A stretch of 6,834 nucleotides of DNA. It comes from JABFXX01 sp964419605. GTDB lineage: Bacteria > Myxococcota_A > Polyangia > Haliangiales > Haliangiaceae. The stretch spans positions 1-6,834 of the forward strand of contig CAYQQM010000143.1 in NCBI GenBank assembly GCA_964419605.1. Reading direction: 5' to 3'. Every line of letters begins with the position of its first letter. The stretch's first letter is position 1. The position numbers and the translations under genes are program-made. Of this stretch, positions 1 to 5,468 are shown piece by piece. Below the pieces are notes generated by a model. The model was not told the DNA's origin and did no database searches. It was given only the letters and a program-made list of their open reading frames with translations.

Positions 1-807
1 GTCCTTACCTGAGAACGCGCCGCCGCCGTGGCGCGCCATGACCTCGGCGGTTTCGACGATGATCTTGCGCCCTGTAAGTCCGCAGTCGCCTTGCGGCCCA
101 CCGATGACGAAGCGGCCGGTCGGGTTGACGTGGATCTGGGTCTTATGGGTGATCAGCTTGGCGGGCAGGATCGGCTTGATAACGTGTTCGCGGATCGCTT
201 CCTCGATCGTTTTGAGCTTCACTTTATCGTCGTGTTGTGTCGAAACGACGATCGCTTCGATGCCCGTGACTTCACCATCGTCGTAGCGCACAGACACTTG
301 CGTCTTGCCATCGGGGCGGAGCCAGTCGATGCCTTTGACCTTTTTCTTCCGAACTTCGGCGAGCCGGTATGCCAGCTGGTGCGCCAGTTGAATCGGCAGC
401 GGCATAAGCTCATCGGTTTCGTCGCAGGCGTATCCGAACATCAGGCCTTGGTCGCCGGCGCCTTGCTTGGCCGCATTGCCTCGATCGACTCCCTGCGCAA
501 TGTCTGGGGATTGTTGTTCTACCGCCGTCATGACAGCGCACGTGGCAGCGTCAAAGCCGTGCTCGGAGCTTGTAAAGCCGATGTCGCGCACGGTTGAGCG
601 TACGATTTTTTGAAAGTCGAGCTGGGCTTTGGTCGTAATTTCGCCGGCGACGAGCACGAAGCCAGTTTTTGCAACCGTTTCACATGCCACGCGGCTGAAC
701 GGGTCGGTTGCCAAGCAGGCGTCGAGCACCGCGTCGGATACCTGGTCGCAAAGTTTATCGGGATGCCCTTCGGTCACGGACTCGGAAGAAAACAGGTAGC
801 TGGCCAT
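1..807 (-). CDS. metK: S-adenosylmethionine synthetase (methionine adenosyltransferase), N-terminal part
   Basis: This gene makes S-adenosylmethionine from methionine and ATP, releasing phosphate and pyrophosphate (EC 2.5.1.6), in the cytosol. The reverse strand reads without a stop for 269 codons from ATG at 807 to the window edge. Family proteins are about 385-400 residues, so roughly the last third is missing. The N-terminus MASYLFSSESVTEGHPDK matches the family closely. The TEGHPDK motif (residues 12-18) carries the catalytic His15 and metal-binding Asp17. The signature hexapeptide GAGDQG is at 116-121. The Gly-rich phosphate loop GGGAFSGKD is at 261-269, right at the edge. No frameshift or internal stop is seen. 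The start is fixed by family alignment, yet no Shine-Dalgarno precedes it; a promoter ending 9 bases upstream suggests a nearly leaderless mRNA. The gene is divergent from the lipoprotein gene at 871. Confidence 0.97.
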   Translation of the reverse strand, partial: MASYLFSSESVTEGHPDKLCDQVSDAVLDACLATDPFSRVACETVAKTGFVLVAGEITTKAQLDFQKIVRSTVRDIGFTSSEHGFDAATCAVMTAVEQQSPDIAQGVDRGNAAKQGAGDQGLMFGYACDETDELMPLPIQLAHQLAYRLAEVRKKKVKGIDWLRPDGKTQVSVRYDDGEVTGIEAIVVSTQHDDKVKLKTIEEAIREHVIKPILPAKLITHKTQIHVNPTGRFVIGGPQGDCGLTGRKIIVETAEVMARHGGGAFSGKD

Positions 808-816
808 TGGGGGTGG

Positions 817-845
817 ACTATTGAGCGCGGCGCCCCCGCTGTCAA
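817..845 (-). promoter_or_regulatory. Candidate metK promoter (TTGACA, 17-base spacer, AATAGT)
   Basis: On the minus strand a perfect sigma-70-type -35 box TTGACA (positions 845-840) is followed by 17 bases and the -10-like AATAGT (822-817, 4 of 6 consensus matches). The expected transcription start is near position 810, about three bases before the metK ATG at 807-805. That leaves no room for a Shine-Dalgarno, and none is present (the bases before ATG are C-rich on this strand). The call rests on the sequence match and optimal spacing only. Confidence 0.5.
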
Positions 846-870
846 CGATGGAACGCGCTACGATGCGGCC

Positions 871-1542
871 GTGCGCGTTGCGACATCCATCGTGGTTCTT
901 GCGGCTTTTTCGTGCGGTGGTCCGCCACTGCCTGCTCGTGGGGTGGTTGAAGCCGATCTAGGCGAGTGGAAGTTCCGCCGCTTCCAGCCCGTGCTCGACG
1001 TCGAGGTTTGGGTCGAGGACAACAAAGCTCAGGCGTTTACCGCTAGTTACGTCGCCGATGCGGCCGAGAATCGCGGTCGGGTCGGCGATGAGGACGTGGT
1101 CAGCGTCTTTGTTACCCGCTACCAAAACCCGGAGGGCGTGTTGCGGGAAACGGTGAAATTTGCGCGCCGCCTGGCCGCCGAGCAAGGGTATCAAGTCGAG
1201 GAAAACGACCAGGGGGGTGGCAGAGCGTTGTCGATCCGCGGCCATGGCGAAGCCTGGGTCATGTGGCCGGCCGTGCGGCACGTCGTGAAGGTGGGAGGCC
1301 GCGGTCGAAAAGATGTGCCAGAGTCCGTTGTGTCCAGTTATTCCGATCGATACCCGTCCACGTTGCCCAAACATGCGCTAGAGGGTGCGTTGCCAGGTGG
1401 ACCCGAAGGGCGTGAGGCGACGCCGAGCAAACGCAAGCCCGATCCGCGCGATGAAAAGGTGCCGTATGACCCCAATAACCCCCGACCCGACCTGGAAACG
1501 TACGACCCGAAGCGGGTGAAGCTGCCTGGAAAAAAACCCTAG
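871..1542 (+). CDS. Predicted lipoprotein of unknown function
   Basis: I do not recognise the family. From GTG at 871 the product is 223 residues. It opens with MRVATSIVVLAAFSC, a short basic start, a hydrophobic core and a Cys at 15 that can serve as lipidation site. The -1 Ser and hydrophobic core fit signal peptidase II, but Phe at -2 and Ala at -3 make the lipobox imperfect. The mature part (about 30-165) has alternating hydrophobic stretches typical of a small alpha/beta domain, including WKFRRFQPVLDVEVWVED near 33-50. The last ~39 residues are a low-complexity tail rich in Pro, Lys, Arg and Asp, likely disordered. The frame stays open upstream to 610, but that would overlap metK on the opposite strand and bury the signal peptide, so I prefer 871. 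No Shine-Dalgarno is seen; a TACGAT at 859-864 would place transcription start on the GTG. Gene reality is supported by the signal peptide and the long open frame; function is unknown. Confidence 0.72.
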   Translation: MRVATSIVVLAAFSCGGPPLPARGVVEADLGEWKFRRFQPVLDVEVWVEDNKAQAFTASYVADAAENRGRVGDEDVVSVFVTRYQNPEGVLRETVKFARRLAAEQGYQVEENDQGGGRALSIRGHGEAWVMWPAVRHVVKVGGRGRKDVPESVVSSYSDRYPSTLPKHALEGALPGGPEGREATPSKRKPDPRDEKVPYDPNNPRPDLETYDPKRVKLPGKKP

Positions 1543-1629
1543 GCCGAGACCCAATGCCCGTCATACTAGGCGCACTTCAATGATCTTGTTATGGATTCAA
1601 AACGCCAGGGGCGCGACGTTTGACCTCGA

Positions 1630-1774
1630 CCTTAACCCTACCGTTGACCTTGACGGCAACGTAGACGTAGACCCCACCGTCGACCTCGACGTTCGACAGG
1701 AAAACGTCGAGGCGCAAAGTCTACGGTGGGGTCATCGTCACACGTCGCCGTCAAGGTCAACGGTGGAGTCAAGG
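1630..1774. repeat. Large imperfect inverted repeat made of four related ~21-bp units
   Basis: Two tandem units on the plus strand (A, 1635-1655; B, 1671-1691; 18 of 21 identical, 36 bases apart) face two units on the minus strand (D, 1713-1732, degenerate; C, 1749-1769). The shared core is ACCGTYGACCTYGACG. Pairing the arms gives an exact 10-bp stem 1684-1693 with 1703-1712 around a 9-base loop, then a 7-base bulge at 1713-1719, an exact 11-bp stem 1670-1680 with 1723-1733, a loosely paired ~12-base stretch, an exact 18-bp stem 1640-1657 with 1747-1764, and a weaker 10-base outer part. No U-run follows, so it does not look like an ordinary intrinsic terminator. It could be a cruciform or long RNA hairpin, a multi-site protein-binding array, or a dispersed repeat element. 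Confidence 0.85.
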
Positions 1775-1842
1775 TCAACGACGACGACAACGAAGATCGT
1801 CCTCGGCGTACAAACTTCGGTGACCGGTATTGGATCTAGATT

Positions 1843-1846
1843 GGAG
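1843..1846 (+). promoter_or_regulatory. Ribosome binding site of hisD
   Basis: GGAG lies eight bases before the GTG at 1855. It decides the choice of the GTG start, which also gives the expected N-terminal length for HisD. Confidence 0.75.
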
Positions 1847-1854
1847 ATTCTTCC

Positions 1855-3108
1855 GTGTTGAGACAGATACGCAGCCACTCCCCCGAGGCGAAACAATTGC
1901 TCGCCCGATCGACCCGCTTTGACCCAGAGCTCGATGCTGCTGTTGGCACGATCCTCGCTGAGGTGCGGACGCGCGGAGATAGCGCTGTGGCCGAATACAC
2001 CCAGAAGTTCGATCGCCGGTCGCCCCCGTATGAAATCGATCGCTCGCGGCGCGAGGCTCTGAGCGATCAGGTTGCTGCGCCGGTTCGCGCAGCGCTCGAG
2101 TTTGCAGCCTCGAGACTGCGGGCGTTTCACAGCCTGCAAACGGAGCCCGATCTCGATGTGGTGCTGGACGGAGTCCGCCTCGAATTGCGGGTTACGCCCC
2201 TGGCTCGCGTTGGGCTGTACGTGCCGGGGGGAACAGCTCGCTACCCGTCGAGTGTGCTGATGACGGCGATCCCCGCAAAGGTCGCAGGAGTTAGCGAGGT
2301 GGTAATGGTCACGCCGGGTGCGTCGCCGGAGACGATGCTCGCGGCCACACTCGCCGGTGTCGACCGCGTGTTTGAACTCGGCGGCGCTCAGGCAGTGGCG
2401 GCGTTGGCGTATGGAACCCAAACCGTACCGCGCGTCGACAAAATCGTGGGGCCGGGCAACGCCTGGGTGGCTTCGGCGAAGCGGCAAGTGTATGGCGAGG
2501 TCGACATCGATTCGATTGCCGGTCCATCCGAAGTTCTGATCATTGCCGACGGCACGGCGAATCCGTCATGGATTGCGGCGGATCTACTAGCGCAAGCCGA
2601 GCACGATCGGGAGGCGCGGGCTATCCTGGTCACGCCTTCCGAATCGCTAGCGGCTGCTGTCAGCAGCGAACTCGCGCAGCAGCTGGAATCGCTGCCTCGT
2701 CGGGAGATAGCAGGCCACGCCATCGAACGCTACGGCGCAGCGGTCATCGTGGAATCACTCGTCGATGCAGTCGCATTTGCGAACCTGTACGCTCCAGAAC
2801 ATCTCGAGCTTGCAGTCGGCGATCCGCGCGCTATTGCCGGGCAGTGCACCACGGCTGGCGCGATTTTTGTCGGTGAATGGTCATCCGAAGCGGCTGGGGA
2901 CTACGTCGCCGGAGCTAACCACGTGCTCCCAACCGGCGGTGCAGCCCGCTACGCCTCTCCACTTGGAGTTAACGATTTTCGCAAGCGAACTTCGATTATT
3001 GAGTACTCTCAGGCTGCTGCCGCAGCCCACGCAGAAACCATCGCCACACTGGCGACGTGTGAAGGCCTCGATGCTCACGGCCGGTCGGCGATGCGGAGGC
3101 GAAGATGA
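1855..3108 (+). CDS. hisD: Histidinol dehydrogenase
   Basis: HisD oxidises L-histidinol to L-histidine in two NAD-dependent steps through histidinal (EC 1.1.1.23), the last reactions of histidine synthesis, in the cytosol as a zinc-containing dimer. The 417-residue product has normal length. All key residues known from the E. coli enzyme can be placed: zinc ligands Gln247 and His250 in LLAQAEHD, Asp349 in GDYVAGANH and His408 in the C-terminal EGLDAHGRSA; catalytic Glu315 and His316 in YAPEHLEL; and His356 in the same ANH segment. The signatures VGLYVPGGTA, VDKIVGPGN and DSIAGPSEVL are also present, so the enzyme should be active. The start is GTG at 1855, supported by GGAG eight bases upstream. 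The stop overlaps the hisC start as ATGA, indicating cotranscription and translational coupling. A large inverted repeat array lies 80 bases upstream; whether it regulates the gene is unknown. Confidence 0.98.
   Translation: MLRQIRSHSPEAKQLLARSTRFDPELDAAVGTILAEVRTRGDSAVAEYTQKFDRRSPPYEIDRSRREALSDQVAAPVRAALEFAASRLRAFHSLQTEPDLDVVLDGVRLELRVTPLARVGLYVPGGTARYPSSVLMTAIPAKVAGVSEVVMVTPGASPETMLAATLAGVDRVFELGGAQAVAALAYGTQTVPRVDKIVGPGNAWVASAKRQVYGEVDIDSIAGPSEVLIIADGTANPSWIAADLLAQAEHDREARAILVTPSESLAAAVSSELAQQLESLPRREIAGHAIERYGAAVIVESLVDAVAFANLYAPEHLELAVGDPRAIAGQCTTAGAIFVGEWSSEAAGDYVAGANHVLPTGGAARYASPLGVNDFRKRTSIIEYSQAAAAAHAETIATLATCEGLDAHGRSAMRRRR
3095..3099 (+). promoter_or_regulatory. Ribosome binding site of hisC inside the hisD end
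   Basis: GGAGG lies five bases before the ATG at 3105, within the last codons of hisD. It supports the ATG that overlaps the hisD stop. Confidence 0.75.
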
Positions 3109-4196
3109 GTTCGCGATCTTCCGTCGCCGGTCTGGGCCCGCTGGAGGCCCGCGTGCCGCTGGCATTGCGCGGCGCCGCGGCCTACCACGTTCCGCAGCCT
3201 GCGGAGATCCGCGTCAAGTTGGATGCCAATGAGCTCGCGTATTCGCTGCCCAACGAGCTCCGCAATCGGCTCAGCCACGCGTTGACCGACGTTGCCCTGG
3301 AACGCTACCCCGATCCGCGCGCTGCAGCGCTGCGCCGACAGGTGGCCTCGGACTTGGATATCGATGGTGAACAGCTGGTCTTTGGCAACGGCAGCGACGA
3401 GCTGATCGCATTTCTTGTTCAGGCGTTTGCGGGGCCCGTACTGTATCCAACGCCGACGTTTGTGTACTACCGCATCGCCGCTACTGCGCGCGGGCTGCCA
3501 ACCATCGAAGTGCCACTTTCACCAGCGTTTGAGCTCGACGAGGTCGCGTTCGAATACGCGATTGTCGATCACAAGCCAAGCGTTGTATTTCTCGCCTTGC
3601 CTAACAATCCCACCGGCACGCTATGGCGGCCCGAATTTGCCCTTGAGCTGGCGGAACGTCACCGCGACACGGTGATCGTCGCCGACGAAGCGTATTTCGC
3701 CTACAGCGGACGCACGTCGCTGTCTGCGCTTGCGAGCCATCCGAATCTCGTGGTGATGCGTACGCTGTCGAAGGTTGGAATGGCTGGGTTGCGCGTGGGA
3801 TACACAGTTAGCAGTCCCGCAATCGCAACTGTTCTCGACAAAGTCCGGCCACCCTACAACGTCGGTTCGCTGGCGCAACGCGCCGCGGGTTTCATGCTGA
3901 GCGAGGCGGCGAGCTGGTGCGCCGAGCGCGCCGCAGAAACAGTGGTTGAACGCGAACGGCTCGCAAAAGCGCTCGCGAATCTCTCAGCGATCGAAGTATT
4001 TCCCAGCGCTGCAAATTTGCTGCTGGTTCGAATCGCTGGACAGGCGAAACGCGTTTGGAAAGGTCTAGCTGAACGCGGCATCGTGGTACGAGCGTTTGAT
4101 TCTGCCGAGCTCTCCGACTGCTTGCGGATCACGGTCGGAGCACCCGACGAAAACGCCGCAGTGGTCGCCGCGTTGACTGAGTTAGTCGCTTTGTAG
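3105..4196 (+). CDS. hisC: Histidinol-phosphate aminotransferase
   Basis: HisC transfers the amino group of glutamate to imidazole acetol phosphate, giving L-histidinol phosphate and 2-oxoglutarate (EC 2.6.1.9), with pyridoxal phosphate, in the cytosol. The 363-residue product is a fold-type I aminotransferase of normal length. Visible landmarks are: the N-terminal substrate segment KLDANELAYSLP (about 38-49); YPDP (about 68-71); the cofactor-binding GNGSDELI (about 94-101); NNPTGT from 167; DEAYFAYSG with Asp194 contacting the pyridine nitrogen and Tyr197; the Schiff-base Lys223 in TLSKVGMAG; Arg230 in LRVGY, which contacts the cofactor phosphate; and Arg341 in CLRITVG for the substrate carboxylate or phosphate. 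It overlaps hisD by four bases (ATGA) with GGAGG five bases upstream, so the two are coupled. Related paralogues can act on aromatic amino acids, but the pairing with hisD favours HisC. No further his gene follows. Confidence 0.96.
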   Translation: MSSRSSVAGLGPLEARVPLALRGAAAYHVPQPAEIRVKLDANELAYSLPNELRNRLSHALTDVALERYPDPRAAALRRQVASDLDIDGEQLVFGNGSDELIAFLVQAFAGPVLYPTPTFVYYRIAATARGLPTIEVPLSPAFELDEVAFEYAIVDHKPSVVFLALPNNPTGTLWRPEFALELAERHRDTVIVADEAYFAYSGRTSLSALASHPNLVVMRTLSKVGMAGLRVGYTVSSPAIATVLDKVRPPYNVGSLAQRAAGFMLSEAASWCAERAAETVVERERLAKALANLSAIEVFPSAANLLLVRIAGQAKRVWKGLAERGIVVRAFDSAELSDCLRITVGAPDENAAVVAALTELVAL

Positions 4197-4214
4197 CGGT
4201 TGGACGGCTGCGCT

Positions 4215-4230
4215 AATGTGAAAACACATT
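4215..4230. promoter_or_regulatory. 16-bp perfect palindrome, possible operator or weak hairpin
   Basis: AATGTG and CACATT are exact inverted copies separated by AAAA, 18 bases after the hisC stop. The site is AT-rich in otherwise GC-rich surroundings. It loosely resembles the TGTG...CACA half-sites of CRP/FNR-type regulators, but with a shorter centre (4 bases between TGTG and CACA). As RNA it would be a weak six-pair stem without a U-run, so an operator seems somewhat more likely than a terminator. Confidence 0.4.
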
Positions 4231-4402
4231 CCCTCCCAGCCTTTACTGGTTGAGGACCTGCTCGATCATGGCACGCATAGGCAACAAGAATGAATCAGGC
4301 CCGAGCGGATGCGGCGCTATCCCCCTAGGATACTAACGATTCTCGACGTGTATCCCGCTCCAACCGCCCTGTGCGGACACGCACATCGTTCCGACTTTCT
4401 AA

Positions 4403-4431
4403 TTGCCTCGATCCGAGGTCGCGGGTATACG
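4403..4431 (+). promoter_or_regulatory. Candidate promoter of the orphan gene with an internal palindrome
   Basis: TTGCCT (4403-4408) and TATACG (4426-4431) are separated by exactly 17 bases, each matching four of six consensus positions. The spacer region holds the perfect 5+3+5 palindrome CCTCG-ATC-CGAGG (4406-4418), placed where a repressor could act. Transcription would begin about three bases before the ATG at 4441, giving a nearly leaderless mRNA with the same geometry as at metK. A GGGG at 4431-4434 is a competing weak Shine-Dalgarno. Confidence 0.35.
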
Positions 4432-4440
4432 GGGTCGTTC

Positions 4441-5448
4441 ATGAGTTGGATGCGTGCAAGGCCGATCGATATCGAACCCGCGCTGGACATGGCTCCGGTG
4501 GGAAGCGAGCAACTCGACGTGTCTGCCGATCGGGCATCGGGTCGCAATGCCGGTCTTCAATCCGGGGGTGCACTTCACTTCTCGTTTCCAACGAACTTCC
4601 GCCTAACGGACTCGGCCTTTGCGCAGACCCGGACAATTTTCGGCAACGCCGTTACCGAACCCGAGTACCAAGAATTTCGAAAGGTGTTGTCGGAAGTAAA
4701 TGGCACGTCGGAGCTAGTGCGGTTGCTCGACCAGGGCAGCCTTAAGCCCGCGGATGTCCGATCGGTCTTCGGACCGCAGATCGACGCTCTTCATCGTCCG
4801 ACGGCGAAGTCGTCGGAAACGAATTGGAGCCGTTTCGTCGAGCTTTACCTGGTGCTCGTTCCGGTAGCCGAGCTCGATGCATCCATCGATGTGGCCGAGG
4901 GTCCAGCGGACCAGATTGCCTCGATCGTGAAGAAGCTCGAGGTCGTTTCCGCAAGGTCGGTACCGCTTCGCGGGGTCAGCACTCGCACTAAAGGGCAGGC
5001 TCCAGCGACGAAATTCTTGCTGTCCGGCTCGAGTATGATTTTCGAGGATACACGGAGCTTTGGGACGGAATCGGAATATCGAGTTCGGGAGGTATTTTCA
5101 GAAACCAGCTCAACGGCGTGGGCGCTTTCGCTGGTTGTGTCCCTGCGACTCGCTCACGAAATGTTGCAGGACGTATTACAGCGTGATGTCGGTGTGCTAC
5201 CTCGGGTCCAAAACGTCGCAAAGCTCTACGATTTGGTTCGGACTGCAGCGGGGAAGCGTCTCGGCAAGCGAGCAGGCGCTTCAGGTTCAGCAATCACGAG
5301 CCTTGAGCACAAGATTCTGCTCGAGGCTACTCATGCATACGCCGTTGTGTTGCAGCTCGAGGCTGTGTTGTCGGCCGATCCAGCTCCGATACTCAAAAAG
5401 GCGAGAGCCGTCGTGGACGAATATGGCGTCCTAGAACGAGCCTATTAG
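4441..5448 (+). CDS. Protein of unknown function, 335 residues
   Basis: I do not recognise this protein. From ATG at 4441 it has 335 residues, no cleavable signal peptide and no obvious catalytic motif. The first ~50 residues look polar and flexible. Residues ~50-140 contain a segment FSFPTNFRLTDSAFAQTR followed by a predicted helical stretch (EPEYQEFRKVLSEVN, ELVRLLDQ). A short hydrophobic run, RFVELYLVLVPVAEL, lies near 135. After a Lys/Arg/Ser-rich middle, the C-terminal half is helical: TAWALSLVVSLRLAHEMLQD (about 238-257) could be a buried or membrane-associated helix, and a last helix region spans about 293-330. The frame is open back to ATG 4309; I chose 4441 because the extension looks non-coding. 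An ATG at 4450 is also possible. It faces the MshEN gene tail to tail. The long open frame and plausible protein-like composition support a real gene; the role is unknown and it may be an accessory gene. Confidence 0.68.
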   Translation: MSWMRARPIDIEPALDMAPVGSEQLDVSADRASGRNAGLQSGGALHFSFPTNFRLTDSAFAQTRTIFGNAVTEPEYQEFRKVLSEVNGTSELVRLLDQGSLKPADVRSVFGPQIDALHRPTAKSSETNWSRFVELYLVLVPVAELDASIDVAEGPADQIASIVKKLEVVSARSVPLRGVSTRTKGQAPATKFLLSGSSMIFEDTRSFGTESEYRVREVFSETSSTAWALSLVVSLRLAHEMLQDVLQRDVGVLPRVQNVAKLYDLVRTAAGKRLGKRAGASGSAITSLEHKILLEATHAYAVVLQLEAVLSADPAPILKKARAVVDEYGVLERAY

Positions 5449-5452
5449 CTCG
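5437..5452. terminator. Weak hairpin at the convergent gene ends
   Basis: CGAGC and GCTCG form a perfect five-pair stem around a six-base loop. The TAG stop of the plus-strand gene (5446-5448) falls in the loop and first stem base. The hairpin lies 17 bases beyond the TAA of the minus-strand gene. No U-run follows on either strand, so its strength as a bidirectional terminator is doubtful. Confidence 0.3.
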
Positions 5453-5468
5453 GCACGATCTGCTGCCG

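Larger units (their letters stand above)
1543..1854. other. Non-coding interval between the lipoprotein gene and hisD, dominated by an inverted repeat array
   Basis: This 312-base stretch holds no gene I can support. An open frame at 1580-1861 would encode a 93-residue peptide, but its Asp/Leu/Val-rich part is simply the repeat array read through, it overlaps the hisD start, and it has no clear ribosome site. From the left come about 80 unremarkable bases, then the four-unit inverted array (about 1630-1774), then a run of ACG triplets (about 1778-1787), and finally the hisD leader with a small palindrome CGGTGACCG (1818-1826) and a Shine-Dalgarno. The leader has no run of His codons, so a classical his-operon attenuator is not supported. 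Confidence 0.6.
4197..4440. other. Intergenic region after hisC
   Basis: This 244-base gap holds no convincing gene. It contains the palindrome AATGTG-AAAA-CACATT at 4215-4230, a 22-codon open frame (ATG 4268 to TAA 4336) with only a distant GAGG, and a promoter-like arrangement just before 4441. An in-frame extension of the downstream gene back to ATG 4309 is possible, but its 44 residues are Arg-rich and look like translated non-coding DNA. No clear intrinsic terminator for hisC is visible. Confidence 0.5.

Noticed and set aside
28..597. 189-codon plus-strand open frame
   Set aside because: It is the antisense of metK, whose minus-strand translation matches the MetK family throughout; the plus frame is a shadow.
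610..870. Upstream extension of the lipoprotein gene to ATG 610
   Set aside because: It would overlap metK on the opposite strand and its promoter, and would bury a good N-terminal signal peptide beginning at GTG 871.
808..950. SAM riboswitch upstream of metK
   Set aside because: The candidate promoter lies directly next to the metK ATG and leaves no leader; no riboswitch-like conserved core was recognised on the minus strand.
1630..1774. CRISPR array
   Set aside because: Only four degenerate units in opposing orientation with unequal, repeat-like spacers; this does not fit repeat-spacer organisation.
1614..1800. Insertion sequence or MITE
   Set aside because: The inverted array has a short loop, no transposase gene and no target-site duplication that I could see at its edges, so I call it only a repeat.
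1543..1854. His-operon attenuator or T-box upstream of hisD
   Set aside because: No run of His codons, no intrinsic terminator with a U-run and no recognisable T-box motif were found.
1580..1861. 93-residue open frame with Asp-Leu/Val repeats
   Set aside because: The repeat part is one arm of the inverted array, the second half is the same array read out of frame as low-complexity Ser/Arg/Thr, it overlaps the hisD start, and it has no clear ribosome site.
1738..2487. 249-codon minus-strand open frame opposite hisD
   Set aside because: It lies antisense to well-conserved hisD and its C-terminal VDLD repeats are only the inverted array read on the other strand.
4309..4440. 44-residue N-terminal extension of the orphan gene
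   Set aside because: The extension is Arg-rich and non-protein-like, its ATG has no spaced Shine-Dalgarno, and a promoter-like element lies inside it; kept only as an alternative.
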